From Kushneria pakistanensis (GTDB taxonomy: Bacteria > Pseudomonadota > Gammaproteobacteria > Pseudomonadales > Halomonadaceae): 64,000 nucleotides of DNA. A program made the translations under genes and the position numbers. The notes beneath the pieces were generated by a model. The model made no database searches, was not told where the DNA came from, and saw only the letters and a list, made by a program, of their open reading frames with translations. Positions 24,915 through 33,928 of the stretch are shown here, in pieces. Location of the stretch: the NCBI RefSeq assembly GCF_014652795.1, contig NZ_BMZM01000004.1, forward strand, positions 310,001-374,000, read 5' to 3'. Within the stretch, counting starts at the first letter, position 1. Each line of letters begins with the position of its first letter.

Positions 24915-25736
24915 ATGAAATTTTCGGTGCTGATGTCAGTCTATGACAAGGAGTCACCACGTTTTCTTCGTGAGTGTCTTGAGAGCATCAGGATGCAGAG
25001 TGTGCAGCCTGATGAGGTTGTCATTGTCGAGGACGGGCCCATCAATGATCAATTGCATGAAGCCCTTGATGAATACCGTCCTGCACTGAATATCGTTTCC
25101 GTAAGGCTTCCACAGAACAAGGGGCTGGGTGAGGCGCTTAATACCGGCCTCGAGCATTGCCGTAATGACCTTGTTGCCAGGATGGATACCGACGATCACT
25201 GTTGTCCGGGGCGCTTTGAACTGCAGGTTAACTATATGGCAGCGCACCCCGAGGTGGATATGCTTGGGGGCGCCATTGCCGAGTTCAATGAGGATCCTCA
25301 ACAACCTCATGCCATTCGAGAGCTGCCCACCGGCAAGGAACAGGTAGCACGTTTTGCACGATCACGCTGCCCTGTTAATCACATGACGGTCATGTTTCGC
25401 CGCTCGGCCATTCTGAAAGCAGGCGGTTATCAGCATTTTCTGGGGATCGAAGACTACTATCTATGGGCGCGCCTGCTTTGTCAGGGCAGCCACATCGATA
25501 ACGTCAGCGATATTCTGGTCAATGCACGCGTTGGTAACGGCATGTTGGCAAGGCGCCGGGGTTGGGGATATTTCAAGCAGGATGTAAAGCTTCAGAAAAA
25601 GTTCCTTGATATGGGTTTTATCGGGGCTGGTACCATGTGCATGAATATTCTTAAAAGAGCTCCTTTGCGCCTCATGCCCGAAAAACTGCTTGCTGCGGTA
25701 TATCAGAGGGTTCTGAGAAAGAAGCCAGCAGCCTGA
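24915..25736 (+). CDS. Glycosyltransferase family 2 (WcaA/AmsE-like)
   Basis: 273 residues beginning MKFSVLMSVYDKESPRFLRECLESI, then VVIVEDGP, the NKGLGEALNTGL block and VARMDTDDHCCPGRF with the DXD-type acidic motif at about 92-96. CPVNHMTVMFRRSAIL and GIEDYYLWARLL are typical of amylovoran- and colanic-acid-type GT2 enzymes. Composition is closer to the chromosomal average than the genes before it. It ends the cluster 36 bases before a strong terminator. AGGAAAAG lies upstream of the ATG. Confidence 0.88.
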   Translation: MKFSVLMSVYDKESPRFLRECLESIRMQSVQPDEVVIVEDGPINDQLHEALDEYRPALNIVSVRLPQNKGLGEALNTGLEHCRNDLVARMDTDDHCCPGRFELQVNYMAAHPEVDMLGGAIAEFNEDPQQPHAIRELPTGKEQVARFARSRCPVNHMTVMFRRSAILKAGGYQHFLGIEDYYLWARLLCQGSHIDNVSDILVNARVGNGMLARRRGWGYFKQDVKLQKKFLDMGFIGAGTMCMNILKRAPLRLMPEKLLAAVYQRVLRKKPAA

Positions 25737-25772
25737 TGCTGCTGACCCTTTAAAATCGGCAATCCAAAGTTT

Positions 25773-25813
25773 GCCCCGGTACAGGCCAAAAGCCTGTACC
25801 GGGGCTTTTGGTT
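25773..25813 (+). terminator. Terminator of the exopolysaccharide cluster
   Basis: Perfect 14-bp stem GCCCCGGTACAGGC/GCCTGTACCGGGGC, 5-base loop CAAAA, then TTTTGGTTTT. Confidence 0.92.
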
Positions 25814-25946
25814 TTCAGCGGCTGATTGCCCGATAAGCGGTTCAAATCCTGCGTTACTCGGCTGATGCAAAGTGGTCTGGCAGGATCGGTTGTCAGCGGT
25901 AAGCGCGGTATAGTACTCATCCCATGAAATACAGGAAATGAGTCCA

Positions 25947-26786
25947 ATGACAGAACTGCTCGAGTCCGTAAAAAGCATTGCATGGGATGCTTGCGACGCC
26001 ATCATGAATATCTATCAAGGCTCGGTGGGGATTACTGCCAAATCTGACAGTAGCCCTTTAACCCAGGCTGATCTGGCAGCGCATCAATTGATAATAGAGC
26101 GTCTGTCCGGTCTGACGCCTTCCTGGCCAATGCTTTCTGAAGAATCAGGTGCTGATGAAATAGAGGATCGCCGATCATGGTCAACCTATTGGTTAATCGA
26201 TCCCCTGGATGGCACGAAGGAATTCATCAATCGCAGTGGTGAGTTTACGGTCAATATCGCGCTGGTACATGAAGGCAGCCCAGTGCTTGGCGTTATCGCT
26301 GCGCCTGTTTTGAACATCATGTGGTATGCCATGAAAGATGAGGGCGCATGGCGTCAACATCGGGGTGAGCCAGCCGAGCCCATTGCCACCACAACATGGC
26401 AGCCCGATCAAACACTACGTGTTGTCGGCAGTCGCTCTCACGGGGGGGAGGAACTCAAGCGTTTATTGAAAGCCTTGCCGCCACATGATTTGCAGGGCGT
26501 AGGAAGCTCGCTCAAGTTTTGTCGTATTGCAGAGGGCGCAGCCGATTGCTACCCAAGGCCGGGCGCCACCTGTGAATGGGATACCGGCGCAGCCCAGATC
26601 ATCCTGGAAGAAGCCGGCGGTACCGTCATTCAGTTGGATACCCGTACCCTTCAGATAGAAGAGGCACTTCAATACAACCAGCGTCAGTCGCTGATCAATC
26701 CGGACTTTATCGCCCTGGGGCGAGGACTCGATGAGAAATGGAACCACTCCGGATTTTTGAAGGATTCTGCCGAGAGATTGCCTTAA
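25947..26786 (+). CDS. cysQ: 3'(2'),5'-bisphosphate nucleotidase CysQ
   Basis: Dephosphorylates PAP (and PAPS) formed in sulfate assimilation. An inositol-monophosphatase-fold protein of 279 residues, with metal-binding SEESGAD, then IDPLDGTKEFI, and the C-terminal CEWDTGAAQIILEEAGG motif. ATG 25947 has AGGAA 9 bases upstream, while the in-frame ATG 25938 touches that site and is less likely. The gene is between the polysaccharide terminator and the flagellar block. The sigma-28 -35 element of fliD overlaps its stop codon. Confidence 0.92.
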   Translation: MTELLESVKSIAWDACDAIMNIYQGSVGITAKSDSSPLTQADLAAHQLIIERLSGLTPSWPMLSEESGADEIEDRRSWSTYWLIDPLDGTKEFINRSGEFTVNIALVHEGSPVLGVIAAPVLNIMWYAMKDEGAWRQHRGEPAEPIATTTWQPDQTLRVVGSRSHGGEELKRLLKALPPHDLQGVGSSLKFCRIAEGAADCYPRPGATCEWDTGAAQIILEEAGGTVIQLDTRTLQIEEALQYNQRQSLINPDFIALGRGLDEKWNHSGFLKDSAERLP

Positions 26787-26810
26787 ACATTTTACGGTCT
26801 CTGCCGATAG
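26784..26810 (+). promoter_or_regulatory. Sigma-28 (FliA) promoter of fliD
   Basis: TAAACATT, 11 bases, GCCGATAG. The enteric class 3 consensus is TAAAGTTT-N11-GCCGATAA. It lies about 60 bases before the fliD start. Confidence 0.8.
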
Positions 26811-26873
26811 TGTCCCTGAGAGAACAATGAATCCGCTTTTGCCTGCCAGGGTTCCCATTCCGGAGTGTTATAA

Positions 26874-28238
26874 ATGGCTATCGAATCACTGGGTGTTGGT
26901 TCCAACCTTGATCTGACATCACTGCTTTCCAGTCTTAAAAAGTCGGAACAGGCGAAGCTGGAGCCCATTACCTCCAAGATTACATCGACCAACGCCAAGC
27001 TGTCGGGCTTTGGCCAGCTGAAAAGCTCACTTGAGGAGTTTCAGACAGCGGCCCAGAAGCTGAACAGCCCAAAGCTTTATGAAGGATTTGCTGCCAAGGT
27101 CAGCGGTTCGGCATTGACAGCTACTGCAGGAAGTACGGCAGCGGCAGGCAGCTATGACATCAGGATCAATTCGCTGGCGACGGCGCAGTCCCTGGCCACC
27201 GCCGGACGTGCTGATACGACAAGTACCATCGGAACAGGAACGCTGAGCGTCAAGGTGGGTGATAAATCCACCGACATCGAGATCACCGATGGGTCATTGG
27301 CCGGCATCCGCGATGCCATTAACAAGGCCGATGCCGGTATGAAGGCCTCCATCGTCAATGATGGCAGTGGCACACCCTATCGGCTGGTCTTGAACTCCGA
27401 GACCACGGGCGCTGCATCAACCATGTCCTTTGCCAGTGACAACAGCGAACTCAATGCGCTGTTTTCCGGCACAACCGAAACGGTAAAAGCAGCAGATGCT
27501 TCCCTGACGGTAAATGGTCTGGCGATTACGAGCGCTTCCAACACCGTGGAAGAAGCCATTCAGGGTGTCACCCTTAACCTTGTTGAAACGACCGCGGAAG
27601 GCGCCTCTACAAAACTGACGGTCAGTCAGGATACAGAGGCTGTCAAAACGGCAGTGCAGGATTTTGTGAAATCCTACAATGCGCTGGCCGACAAGATTAC
27701 CTCCCTGACCAAGGTCAGTGGAGAGGGAGATAGTGTCAAGGGCGCCGCGCTGACGGGTAACAGCACCGTGCGGTCTGTCCAGAGCACACTGCGCAACGTC
27801 ATGAGCAGCGCCGTAGACGGCGAGGGCATGAACTACCTCTTTGAGGCCGGCATCAGTTTCAGCAAGGATCTTGCCAAAAGCGGCAAGCTTGAAATCAGTG
27901 ATGAGAAAAAGCTCGATGACGCCCTGGCCAACAATCTTGATGGCATGAAAGGGCTGTTCGCTGGAGACGGCAAGACAGGTATTGCAGCCAGACTTGATAC
28001 CAGTATTAGTCAGATGCTGACGACCAATGGCGCAATAGGCAGCGCCAAGGCAGGCCTTGAAAGCTCAGTCAAAAGCCTTGAAGCCCGTAGCCTGAGAATG
28101 AAAGAGACCATTGATACAACGGTAGAGCGCTATAAAAAGCAGTTTCAGCAGCTCGATTCAATGATGTCCAGGCTCAACAATACACAGTCATACCTTACCC
28201 AGCAGTTTGAAGCCCTTAACAGCTCTTCGAAAAATTAA
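26874..28238 (+). CDS. fliD: Flagellar filament cap protein FliD (HAP2)
   Basis: 454 residues (E. coli 468). It forms the pentameric cap that folds flagellin at the filament tip. The N-terminal D0 region SLGVGSNLDLTSLLSSLKK is characteristic, as are LNSPKLYEGF and INSLATAQS. The C-terminal D0/D1 coiled coil has ERYKKQFQQLDSMMSRLNNTQSYLTQQF. The middle is Thr/Ser/Ala rich, as in variable outer domains. First gene of fliD-fliS-fliT. No fliC is next to it. Confidence 0.95.
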   Translation: MAIESLGVGSNLDLTSLLSSLKKSEQAKLEPITSKITSTNAKLSGFGQLKSSLEEFQTAAQKLNSPKLYEGFAAKVSGSALTATAGSTAAAGSYDIRINSLATAQSLATAGRADTTSTIGTGTLSVKVGDKSTDIEITDGSLAGIRDAINKADAGMKASIVNDGSGTPYRLVLNSETTGAASTMSFASDNSELNALFSGTTETVKAADASLTVNGLAITSASNTVEEAIQGVTLNLVETTAEGASTKLTVSQDTEAVKTAVQDFVKSYNALADKITSLTKVSGEGDSVKGAALTGNSTVRSVQSTLRNVMSSAVDGEGMNYLFEAGISFSKDLAKSGKLEISDEKKLDDALANNLDGMKGLFAGDGKTGIAARLDTSISQMLTTNGAIGSAKAGLESSVKSLEARSLRMKETIDTTVERYKKQFQQLDSMMSRLNNTQSYLTQQFEALNSSSKN

Positions 28239-28264
28239 CCGGTTTATAGTGGCGGATACCAACC

Positions 28265-28681
28265 ATGTATGCACAAAAAGGGGCAAGTACCTACGCATCA
28301 GTAGGTGTGGAGACGGGCGTCATGAGCGCATCGCCTCATCAATTGATCGTCATGCTGTTCGATGGCGCCATGGCCGCCATTTTCAAGGCCAAATGGGCCA
28401 TGGAGCATAACGATATTGCCGGCAGGGGCATGGCTATCTCCAAGGCCATTGATATTATCGATGGCGGTCTGCGCGCCAGTCTGGACATGACGCGTGGTGG
28501 CGCTCTGGCAGAGCGTCTGGCATCGCTTTATGAATACATGTCACGCTCTCTTTTGAAGGCCAATGTATCGAACGACAGGGCACTGCTTGAGCATGTTGAA
28601 AGCCTTTTAAGTGATATTGCCGGCGCATGGAAGGAAATAGGTCCGTCCGTTCAGCAATCTACCGCTGCTGCTCAGGTCTGA
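28265..28681 (+). CDS. fliS: Flagellin export chaperone FliS
   Basis: 138 residues; binds the flagellin C-terminus in the cytoplasm. The YAQKGASTYASVGVETGVMSASPHQLIVMLFDGAMAAI start is the FliS signature. It is mostly helical and ends in a variable tail. The gene is 26 bases after fliD and 1 base before fliT. Confidence 0.95.
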   Translation: MYAQKGASTYASVGVETGVMSASPHQLIVMLFDGAMAAIFKAKWAMEHNDIAGRGMAISKAIDIIDGGLRASLDMTRGGALAERLASLYEYMSRSLLKANVSNDRALLEHVESLLSDIAGAWKEIGPSVQQSTAAAQV

Positions 28682-28682
28682 A

Positions 28683-29033
28683 ATGGAAAAAAAACGTGCG
28701 CTGATCATTCATGGATATGAACGAGCTCTTGGTTTAAGCCAAAAAATGCTTGGCCATGCCGATGCAGGTCAGTGGCAGCAGCTGATCGCGCTTGAGCATG
28801 ATTACCTGTGTGAGATTGATCGTTTACGGGCACGGGATGGTCAGATAACGTTGGATAGCGACCGCCAGGCTTATAAAAGGGAAATCCTGTCTCAGCTGCT
28901 GGAAAACGATCATCGGCTACATGAGCTCTTGCAACAAAAACTTGCCGAACTCAGTCATCTGATAGGGCAGAGCCGGGTGCAACAGCAGGTCAGTCGTGCC
29001 TATAGCGCGGCATCAACCCCAATGGGGGAATGA
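28683..29033 (+). CDS. fliT: FliT-like flagellar chaperone
   Basis: 116 residues, all-helical and charged, at the position of fliT in enteric fliDST operons. In enterics FliT is the export chaperone for FliD and inhibits FlhDC. Sequence conservation in this family is low, so the call depends largely on size, predicted helices (LIALEHDYLCEIDRLRA, LLENDHRLHELLQQKLAEL) and position. It overlaps the next frame by a few bases. Confidence 0.72.
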   Translation: MEKKRALIIHGYERALGLSQKMLGHADAGQWQQLIALEHDYLCEIDRLRARDGQITLDSDRQAYKREILSQLLENDHRLHELLQQKLAELSHLIGQSRVQQQVSRAYSAASTPMGE

Positions 29034-29035
29034 TC

Positions 29036-30127
29036 ATGAGTGCCATTACGCCATTGCTGGATACCCTGCTGCATAACGTGCTGGGGCGTAGAGCGGATCT
29101 GGATCGGGTTGCTTCAAGGCAACCCGATTTACCATTGGGTGGTGTGACCTATACGCCAGCAGTGCGCCATGCGACTTCTGATACACCCGATGAAACGCAT
29201 GAACGTCACAGTGAAGATGCTGCTGCAAGAGCCAGCACGAACGACAAGACCGACAAGACCTCTGCCCGGGTAAAAATATCGGGCAGCAGCGTGCATTTTG
29301 AAGACAATACGCCGAGCAATGTCCCAAGGTCTTCCGCCACCCACTTCAGTGCTGAAGCCAGAGCCATATCCCGCATACTGGAAAAGTTTCCGGCCACCGC
29401 GCCAGTGATCGGCTCCGGTACTGTCATGCTGTCAGCCGGGGATACTCCCGAGGCACCGGCTCTTGCGGCAACACTTGCCGGACAAATCAGGCACAGCGGT
29501 CTTTTCTATGAGTCGCATCTTCGTCAGTGGCTGGTGGGCCAGCATGGCCTCCAGGAACTTCTGAAGGAGCCGCAAAACAGGCTCTCCCAGCTGCCGGCTG
29601 TCACTCACCAGACGGGTGCCGAGGCGGGCAAGACACACAGTGTACTCACCGCCACCATGCAGGAGCGCGCCACCTCACAGCTGGCAAGTAGCCTGTCGGA
29701 CAAGGAAAGTGGGGCTACCGGCATGTCATCCGTCCAGGATGATTTGCAGGGTATTCTGCGGCATCAGCTGGAGCTCATGACGTCACCGCTTATTCGCTGG
29801 GAAGGTTTCTTGACGCCTCAGATACCTGTGCAGTGGGAAATTGAGCAGGGCACCGAGGAGGCCTCGGGCGATAGCAGGGAAGAAGCGCCGCGCGTCTGGC
29901 GTTCGAGGATGAAACTGGTGCTGCCTGCGCTGGGACACGTTGATCTGGACATCAGCCTGCAGGACAAGACCATCAATGTCAGCGGCAGGGTAGAAAACAC
30001 ATATCTTGCCTGGATGACCGTTCAGGGGCGACATCTGGATGAAAGGCTGGCTGGTGCAGGCCTTCAATTGAGCGCCCTGCATTTCTCCCCCCAACACAGG
30101 CGTGATCATGATGAGGGGTCAGTATGA
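29036..30127 (+). CDS. FliK-like flagellar hook-length control domain protein (second copy)
   Basis: A 363-residue protein with a long polar, disordered-looking N-terminal region. The C-terminal part resembles the FliK Flg_hook domain: MKLVLPALGHVDLDISLQDKTINVSG, then LDERLAGAGLQLSALHF (about residues 285-350). The authentic fliK is at the right end of the window, so this is a paralogue. ATG 29036 follows GGGGGA by 6 bases; ATG 29030 touches it. The next gene overlaps by 4 bases and encodes an FlhB C-domain protein, which suggests the two act together on the export switch. Confidence 0.72.
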   Translation: MSAITPLLDTLLHNVLGRRADLDRVASRQPDLPLGGVTYTPAVRHATSDTPDETHERHSEDAAARASTNDKTDKTSARVKISGSSVHFEDNTPSNVPRSSATHFSAEARAISRILEKFPATAPVIGSGTVMLSAGDTPEAPALAATLAGQIRHSGLFYESHLRQWLVGQHGLQELLKEPQNRLSQLPAVTHQTGAEAGKTHSVLTATMQERATSQLASSLSDKESGATGMSSVQDDLQGILRHQLELMTSPLIRWEGFLTPQIPVQWEIEQGTEEASGDSREEAPRVWRSRMKLVLPALGHVDLDISLQDKTINVSGRVENTYLAWMTVQGRHLDERLAGAGLQLSALHFSPQHRRDHDEGSV

Positions 30128-30411
30128 CATCTTCCAGTGATCGGCCCCTAGACCGCCAGCGGGCAGTGGCCATAGCACATGATGTCAACGAGACACCTCG
30201 TGTCGTGGCCAGGGGCTATGGCACGACGGCTGACGCCATCATAGAAAAGGCGCAGGCCAGCGGTATTTATGTGCATCAGTCTGCTGAGCTGGTCAATCTG
30301 CTATTGCATGTTGACCTTGATGATCGCATCCCTCAGGAGCTGTATCTGGCGCTGGCAGAACTCCTCTGCTGGGTGCATGAACTCGAGCAGGATCTCGCCT
30401 CCATTCGCTGA
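30124..30411 (+). CDS. FlhB C-terminal domain homologue (FlhX/EscU-like switch domain)
   Basis: 95 residues that align with the cytoplasmic domain of FlhB after its cleavage site: AVAIAHDVNETPRVVARGYGTTADAIIEKAQASGIYVHQSAELVNLLLHVDLDDRIPQELYLALAELLCWVHEL, compressed here to its recognisable blocks RVVARGYG, AIIEKA, IPQELY and AELLCWV. The NPTH autocleavage motif and TM region are absent. In related bacteria such FlhX proteins can stand in for the cleaved FlhB fragment during the hook-to-filament switch. Confidence 0.8.
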   Translation: MTSSSDRPLDRQRAVAIAHDVNETPRVVARGYGTTADAIIEKAQASGIYVHQSAELVNLLLHVDLDDRIPQELYLALAELLCWVHELEQDLASIR

Positions 30412-30473
30412 TACCGCCTTGTAATGGCATCGTAACCTTTAGATACATTTAACCCACCTTAATTTAAAGAAAT

Positions 30474-30495
30474 AGGGCCCATTTAGGGCCCTTTT
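30474..30495 (+). terminator. Terminator after the fliDST-fliK2-flhX block
   Basis: Stem AGGGCCC/GGGCCCT with a 5-base ATTTA loop, followed by TTTTC. Short but GC-rich. Confidence 0.75.
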
Positions 30496-30766
30496 CGTCT
30501 AATGTTGATTTTATTGATTAAATTCTCTGCTATCGTATTAATCCCATAGATGAGAAAACATTGTTTTCGTACTAATAAAAAAAATAGTTGTGATAGGAAA
30601 GTATGATGTGTCAATATTGCAAAAAGTAACGAGGCGTTACATTTTATCGAGTGAATGCCGCCTCACCTGGCAATGAACCTGCCGCGAAAGATGGTCAAGA
30701 GCGTGAACAATCGCCACTGCGCCTATCGCGACATGGAACAAATTTTCAAGACGAGGGGAAGGGAAC
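30496..30766 (+). promoter_or_regulatory. AT-rich flhDC control region
   Basis: About 270 bases without a gene. A candidate promoter TTGATT-N16-TATTAA is at 30514-30541, which would leave a leader of about 220 bases, as in E. coli flhDC. An inverted repeat GTAAC-GAGGC-GTTAC is at 30626-30640. The AT richness would suit MvaT or H-NS-type binding. No CRP consensus could be found. Confidence 0.45.
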
Positions 30767-31120
30767 ATGATGACCACAAGTCATTTGCTGGACGATATTC
30801 GCAACGTCAATCTTTCGTATCTGCTGTTGGTACAGCGTCTTTTGAACGAAGATCGTTCTTCTGCCATGTTCAGGCTGAAGTTGAACGAGCAGATGGCTGA
30901 TACTCTGGCATCACTACCCATTTCCCAGCTTGCAAAACTTGCCAATTCCAACCAGTTACTGTGTCATTTTGCTCTGGTGGATCCTTCCCAGCTGTCTTCG
31001 CTGACCACCCAGCAGCGCGAAGATGATCTCAAGCGTACGCACGCTGCTATTCTGCTGGCGGGCAGCATGCATGATGATGAGGAGGTGGTGCTGAAAAAGG
31101 GGCATCACCATGGCCGATAA
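30767..31120 (+). CDS. flhD: Flagellar master regulator FlhD
   Basis: 117 residues, E. coli length 116-119. [40 protein letters not shown] and NQLLCHF are close to E. coli FlhD. With FlhC it forms the heterohexamer FlhD4C2 that activates class 2 flagellar promoters. A GAGGGGAAGGG Shine-Dalgarno lies upstream. ATG 30767 is directly followed by an ATG at 30770, which is also possible. It overlaps flhC by 11 bases. Confidence 0.95.
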   Translation: MMTTSHLLDDIRNVNLSYLLLVQRLLNEDRSSAMFRLKLNEQMADTLASLPISQLAKLANSNQLLCHFALVDPSQLSSLTTQQREDDLKRTHAAILLAGSMHDDEEVVLKKGHHHGR

Positions 31121-31670
31121 AAGCGTCATCAATGAAGTGCGTGATATACAGCTGGCGATCGAGCTGATCGAGCTGGGCGCCAGGCTTCAGGTGCTTGAAA
31201 CCGAAACGGACCTGTCTCGTGGCCGGCTGATTCGCCTTTACAAGGAAGTGCGTGGCGTTTCGCCCCCGAAGGGTATGTTGCCCTTTTCGACAGACTGGTT
31301 CATTACCTGGCTTCCCAATATTCATTCATCACTTTTTTATAATATTTACCTTTCCTTGCGGGAGCAGAGCCACTGTGACCGCATGGAGGCCATTATCAAG
31401 GCCTATCGGCTCTACTTTGAGCAGATCTCCATGCTTGAAGATGGCGAAGCCGTACTGGGTCTGACGCGGGCATGGACGCTGGTACGCTTTTTTGAAAGCG
31501 ACATGATGCAGCTTTCCTCGTGCACCTCGTGCAAGGGTCGGTTCGTCAACCATGCCCATAGTCTTGATCAGGATTTTGTATGCGGTATCTGCCAGCCGCC
31601 TTCGCGTGCAGGCAAAACCCGGCGCGCCGCTGAGCGAGACCGCATCAGAAAGGAAAGCGGTACGGAGTAA
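31110..31670 (+). CDS. flhC: Flagellar master regulator FlhC
   Basis: 186 residues (E. coli 192). It is the DNA-binding partner of FlhD and carries a Zn site of four Cys, here SCTSCKGRF and VCGIC at about residues 137-160. [22 protein letters not shown] and [13 protein letters not shown] match the family. The start lies inside flhD, so translation is coupled. It ends about 60 bases before a terminator. Confidence 0.95.
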   Translation: MADKSVINEVRDIQLAIELIELGARLQVLETETDLSRGRLIRLYKEVRGVSPPKGMLPFSTDWFITWLPNIHSSLFYNIYLSLREQSHCDRMEAIIKAYRLYFEQISMLEDGEAVLGLTRAWTLVRFFESDMMQLSSCTSCKGRFVNHAHSLDQDFVCGICQPPSRAGKTRRAAERDRIRKESGTE

Positions 31671-31732
31671 TGATGGACTTGTGTCATTGACACCCCTGAA
31701 TGATCCCATCCTGTTGTCACGATTTCCCCTTT

Positions 31733-31763
31733 ACCCCGAGAGCCTGCGCTTTCGGGGTTTTTT
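31733..31763 (+). terminator. Terminator of flhDC
   Basis: Stem ACCCCGAGAGC/GCTTTCGGGGT (11 bp with G-T pairs, loop CTGC) followed by TTTTTT. Confidence 0.82.
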
Positions 31764-31948
31764 ATGGCCTGTACCCCATGTAGCCCTCTGCCTTCAAACA
31801 GGAAAATTGACCCCTTTTTCGGAAGCTAGTCCTGCCTTTGATGAACAATAAAAGGCTTTAATCTTGCCAGCATTATCCTGCAGAACGTACCGGCAGAGCG
31901 GCAGGGGCCGTATCCCTTTTTCTCCGATGAATCTGATGAGATGGGCGC

Positions 31949-31975
31949 TCAAGCCAGGCCACTTTTGGCCGATGT
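31949..31975 (+). promoter_or_regulatory. Sigma-28 promoter of motA-motB-cheA-cheW
   Basis: TCAAGCCA, 11 bases, GCCGATGT. The -10 core GCCGAT and the spacing are exact and the -35 is partial. It lies about 35 bases before motA. The 337-base flhC-motA gap also holds the flhC terminator and about 180 bases with no recognisable feature. Confidence 0.65.
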
Positions 31976-32007
31976 TATCTCCAGATCCTGAATACTGAGG
32001 AATTACC

Positions 32008-32889
32008 GTGCTTATATTATTTGGATATGTTGCTGTTATTGCCTCGGTGATCGGGGGGTACATGATGGTGGGCGGGCACCTGGCCGTGCTGTTGCAACCG
32101 GCCGAGGTTGTCATCATCTGCGGTGCTGCCGTGGGAGCGTTCATCGCCAGTAACAATGGCAAGGCCATCAAGGCCACATTACGGGTCGTCCCCAAGCTCA
32201 AGGGAAGCGTCAAGTACAACAAGGAGCTTTTCATGGAGCTCATGGCGCTTTTGTACCTGCTGCTGGCCAAGGGGCGTCAGGAAGGCATGATGGCGCTTGA
32301 GCGTGACGTGGAAAGTCCCGCAGAAAGCCCTCTGTTTACCCGCTATCCAAAGTTGATGGCAGATCCCTTGCTGATGGAGTTTCTGACCGATTATCTGCGT
32401 CTGATGATCAGCGGCAACATGGATGCCTTTGAAATCGAGGCGTTGATGGATCATGAAATCGAGACTTTCCAGCATGAAGCCGAAATTCCCGTCAACGCCA
32501 TTGCGGGTGTAGGGGATGGTCTGCCGGCCTTCGGTATCGTGGCCGCGGTCATGGGGGTTGTACACGCACTGGGTGCCGAAGGGCTGACGCCGGAAGAAGT
32601 GGGCCCTCTGATCGCTGCCGCCCTGGTAGGAACCTTTCTGGGCATATTGCTGGCCTATGGGTTCGTTACACCACTTGCCACGCACGTCAGGCATCAGATT
32701 GGTGAAGTAGAAAAGATGCTGCAGTGCATCAAGGTCACGCTCCTGGCCAACCTGAATGGCTATGCACCGCCGATCGCCGTCGAATTTGGCCGCAAGGTGC
32801 TCTATTCAACTGAACGTCCCAGTTTCAGTGAACTGGAAGAGCATGTACGCGCCGTTCGTTCACAGCCCAGTGGCAATGGACAGGGATAA
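32008..32889 (+). CDS. motA: Flagellar motor stator protein MotA
   Basis: 293 residues (E. coli 295) with four TM segments. LALL-rich helices, the cytoplasmic SRQ/GRQEGMMALERDVE block and the pore-lining PAFGIVAAVMGVVHALG are closely conserved. The C-terminal GYAPPIAVEFGRKVLYSTERPSFSELEEHVRAV is nearly as in E. coli. With MotB it conducts protons and turns the motor. The start is GTG 32008, preceded by CTGAGGAA. It leads the motAB-cheAW operon. Confidence 0.95.
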   Translation: MLILFGYVAVIASVIGGYMMVGGHLAVLLQPAEVVIICGAAVGAFIASNNGKAIKATLRVVPKLKGSVKYNKELFMELMALLYLLLAKGRQEGMMALERDVESPAESPLFTRYPKLMADPLLMEFLTDYLRLMISGNMDAFEIEALMDHEIETFQHEAEIPVNAIAGVGDGLPAFGIVAAVMGVVHALGAEGLTPEEVGPLIAAALVGTFLGILLAYGFVTPLATHVRHQIGEVEKMLQCIKVTLLANLNGYAPPIAVEFGRKVLYSTERPSFSELEEHVRAVRSQPSGNGQG

Positions 32890-32892
32890 GTC

Positions 32893-33840
32893 ATGAGCCA
32901 GCATCGCCGTCCCATCGTTGTACGTCGTAAAAAGGCTGCCGGGCATCATGGCTCTCATGGCAGCTGGAAGATTGCTTATGCCGACTTCATGACGGCCATG
33001 ATGGCTTTCTTTCTGGTGATGTGGCTGCTGGCTGGTACATCGAAAGCCGAATTTGAACAGATCAGTGAATATTTTCGTACGCCGCTGAAGGTGGCCCTGG
33101 CGGGCGGGGATCGTAATTCGGCCAGTAACAGTGCCATCCCCGGCGGTGGTGATGATGTCATGCACAGTGATGGTGAGCGCTCTCGCATCACCATTGAGCA
33201 AAACAGTGGCATGGCCACCGACATGTCGGCACTCAGCAGGCTCAAGGCGCGCCTTGAAGCGCTGATGCAGGAAGATCCCGCGTTACGGGACCTGCGCTCA
33301 CAGATGCGACTTGACCTCACGCCCGAGGGGCTGCGGATCCAGATCGTGGACAGTCAGCGCCGCCCAATGTTTGAAATAGGTAGCGCGCGCGTGGCGCCTC
33401 ATATGCACAACATATTGACGGCCATCGCACCGCTGCTTAATGAGCTGCCCAACAAGCTGACCCTGTCGGGGCATACGGATGATCTTCCGTTTGCCGCGGG
33501 TCTCAAGGGATACAGCAACTGGGAGCTCTCAACGGATCGGGCCAATGCGTCACGGCGTGAGCTGGTGACCGGGGGGCTTGAGCCCGAGAAGCTTTTGCGG
33601 GTCATCGGCATGGCAGACACCATGAACATGCCAGGTGAGGAGGACAGCGCGCTCAACCGCCGGATCAGCATTCTGGTGCTTAACAGCCGCGCACAGAAGA
33701 TGATGGAACAGGAAAACATGGCACCAGGGGCACCAGCCGTCATCGATGGCGAGAAAAGCCCGCTTTCCATCGAGGACCTGACCCGAAATGAAAACGCCCT
33801 GGAAAGCCAGGCGGTGTCAGAGCAGAAAACACAGTCATGA
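32893..33840 (+). CDS. motB: Flagellar motor stator protein MotB
   Basis: 315 residues (E. coli 308). A short basic N-terminus precedes the single TM helix, whose Asp31 in YADFMTAMMAFFLVMWLL is the proton-carrying residue. The periplasmic OmpA-like peptidoglycan-binding domain has LSGHTDDLPF and SNWELSTDRANASRREL. A charged C-terminal tail extends beyond it. It follows motA by 3 bases. Confidence 0.95.
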   Translation: MSQHRRPIVVRRKKAAGHHGSHGSWKIAYADFMTAMMAFFLVMWLLAGTSKAEFEQISEYFRTPLKVALAGGDRNSASNSAIPGGGDDVMHSDGERSRITIEQNSGMATDMSALSRLKARLEALMQEDPALRDLRSQMRLDLTPEGLRIQIVDSQRRPMFEIGSARVAPHMHNILTAIAPLLNELPNKLTLSGHTDDLPFAAGLKGYSNWELSTDRANASRRELVTGGLEPEKLLRVIGMADTMNMPGEEDSALNRRISILVLNSRAQKMMEQENMAPGAPAVIDGEKSPLSIEDLTRNENALESQAVSEQKTQS

Positions 33841-33928
33841 GCATCATGACGACAGGTTTTGAAAGTACCTTCGCGCACGCTCGAGTCGAGCGTTGGACCG
33901 AATCCAGAAGCAGGGCAGGGCATCAGGC

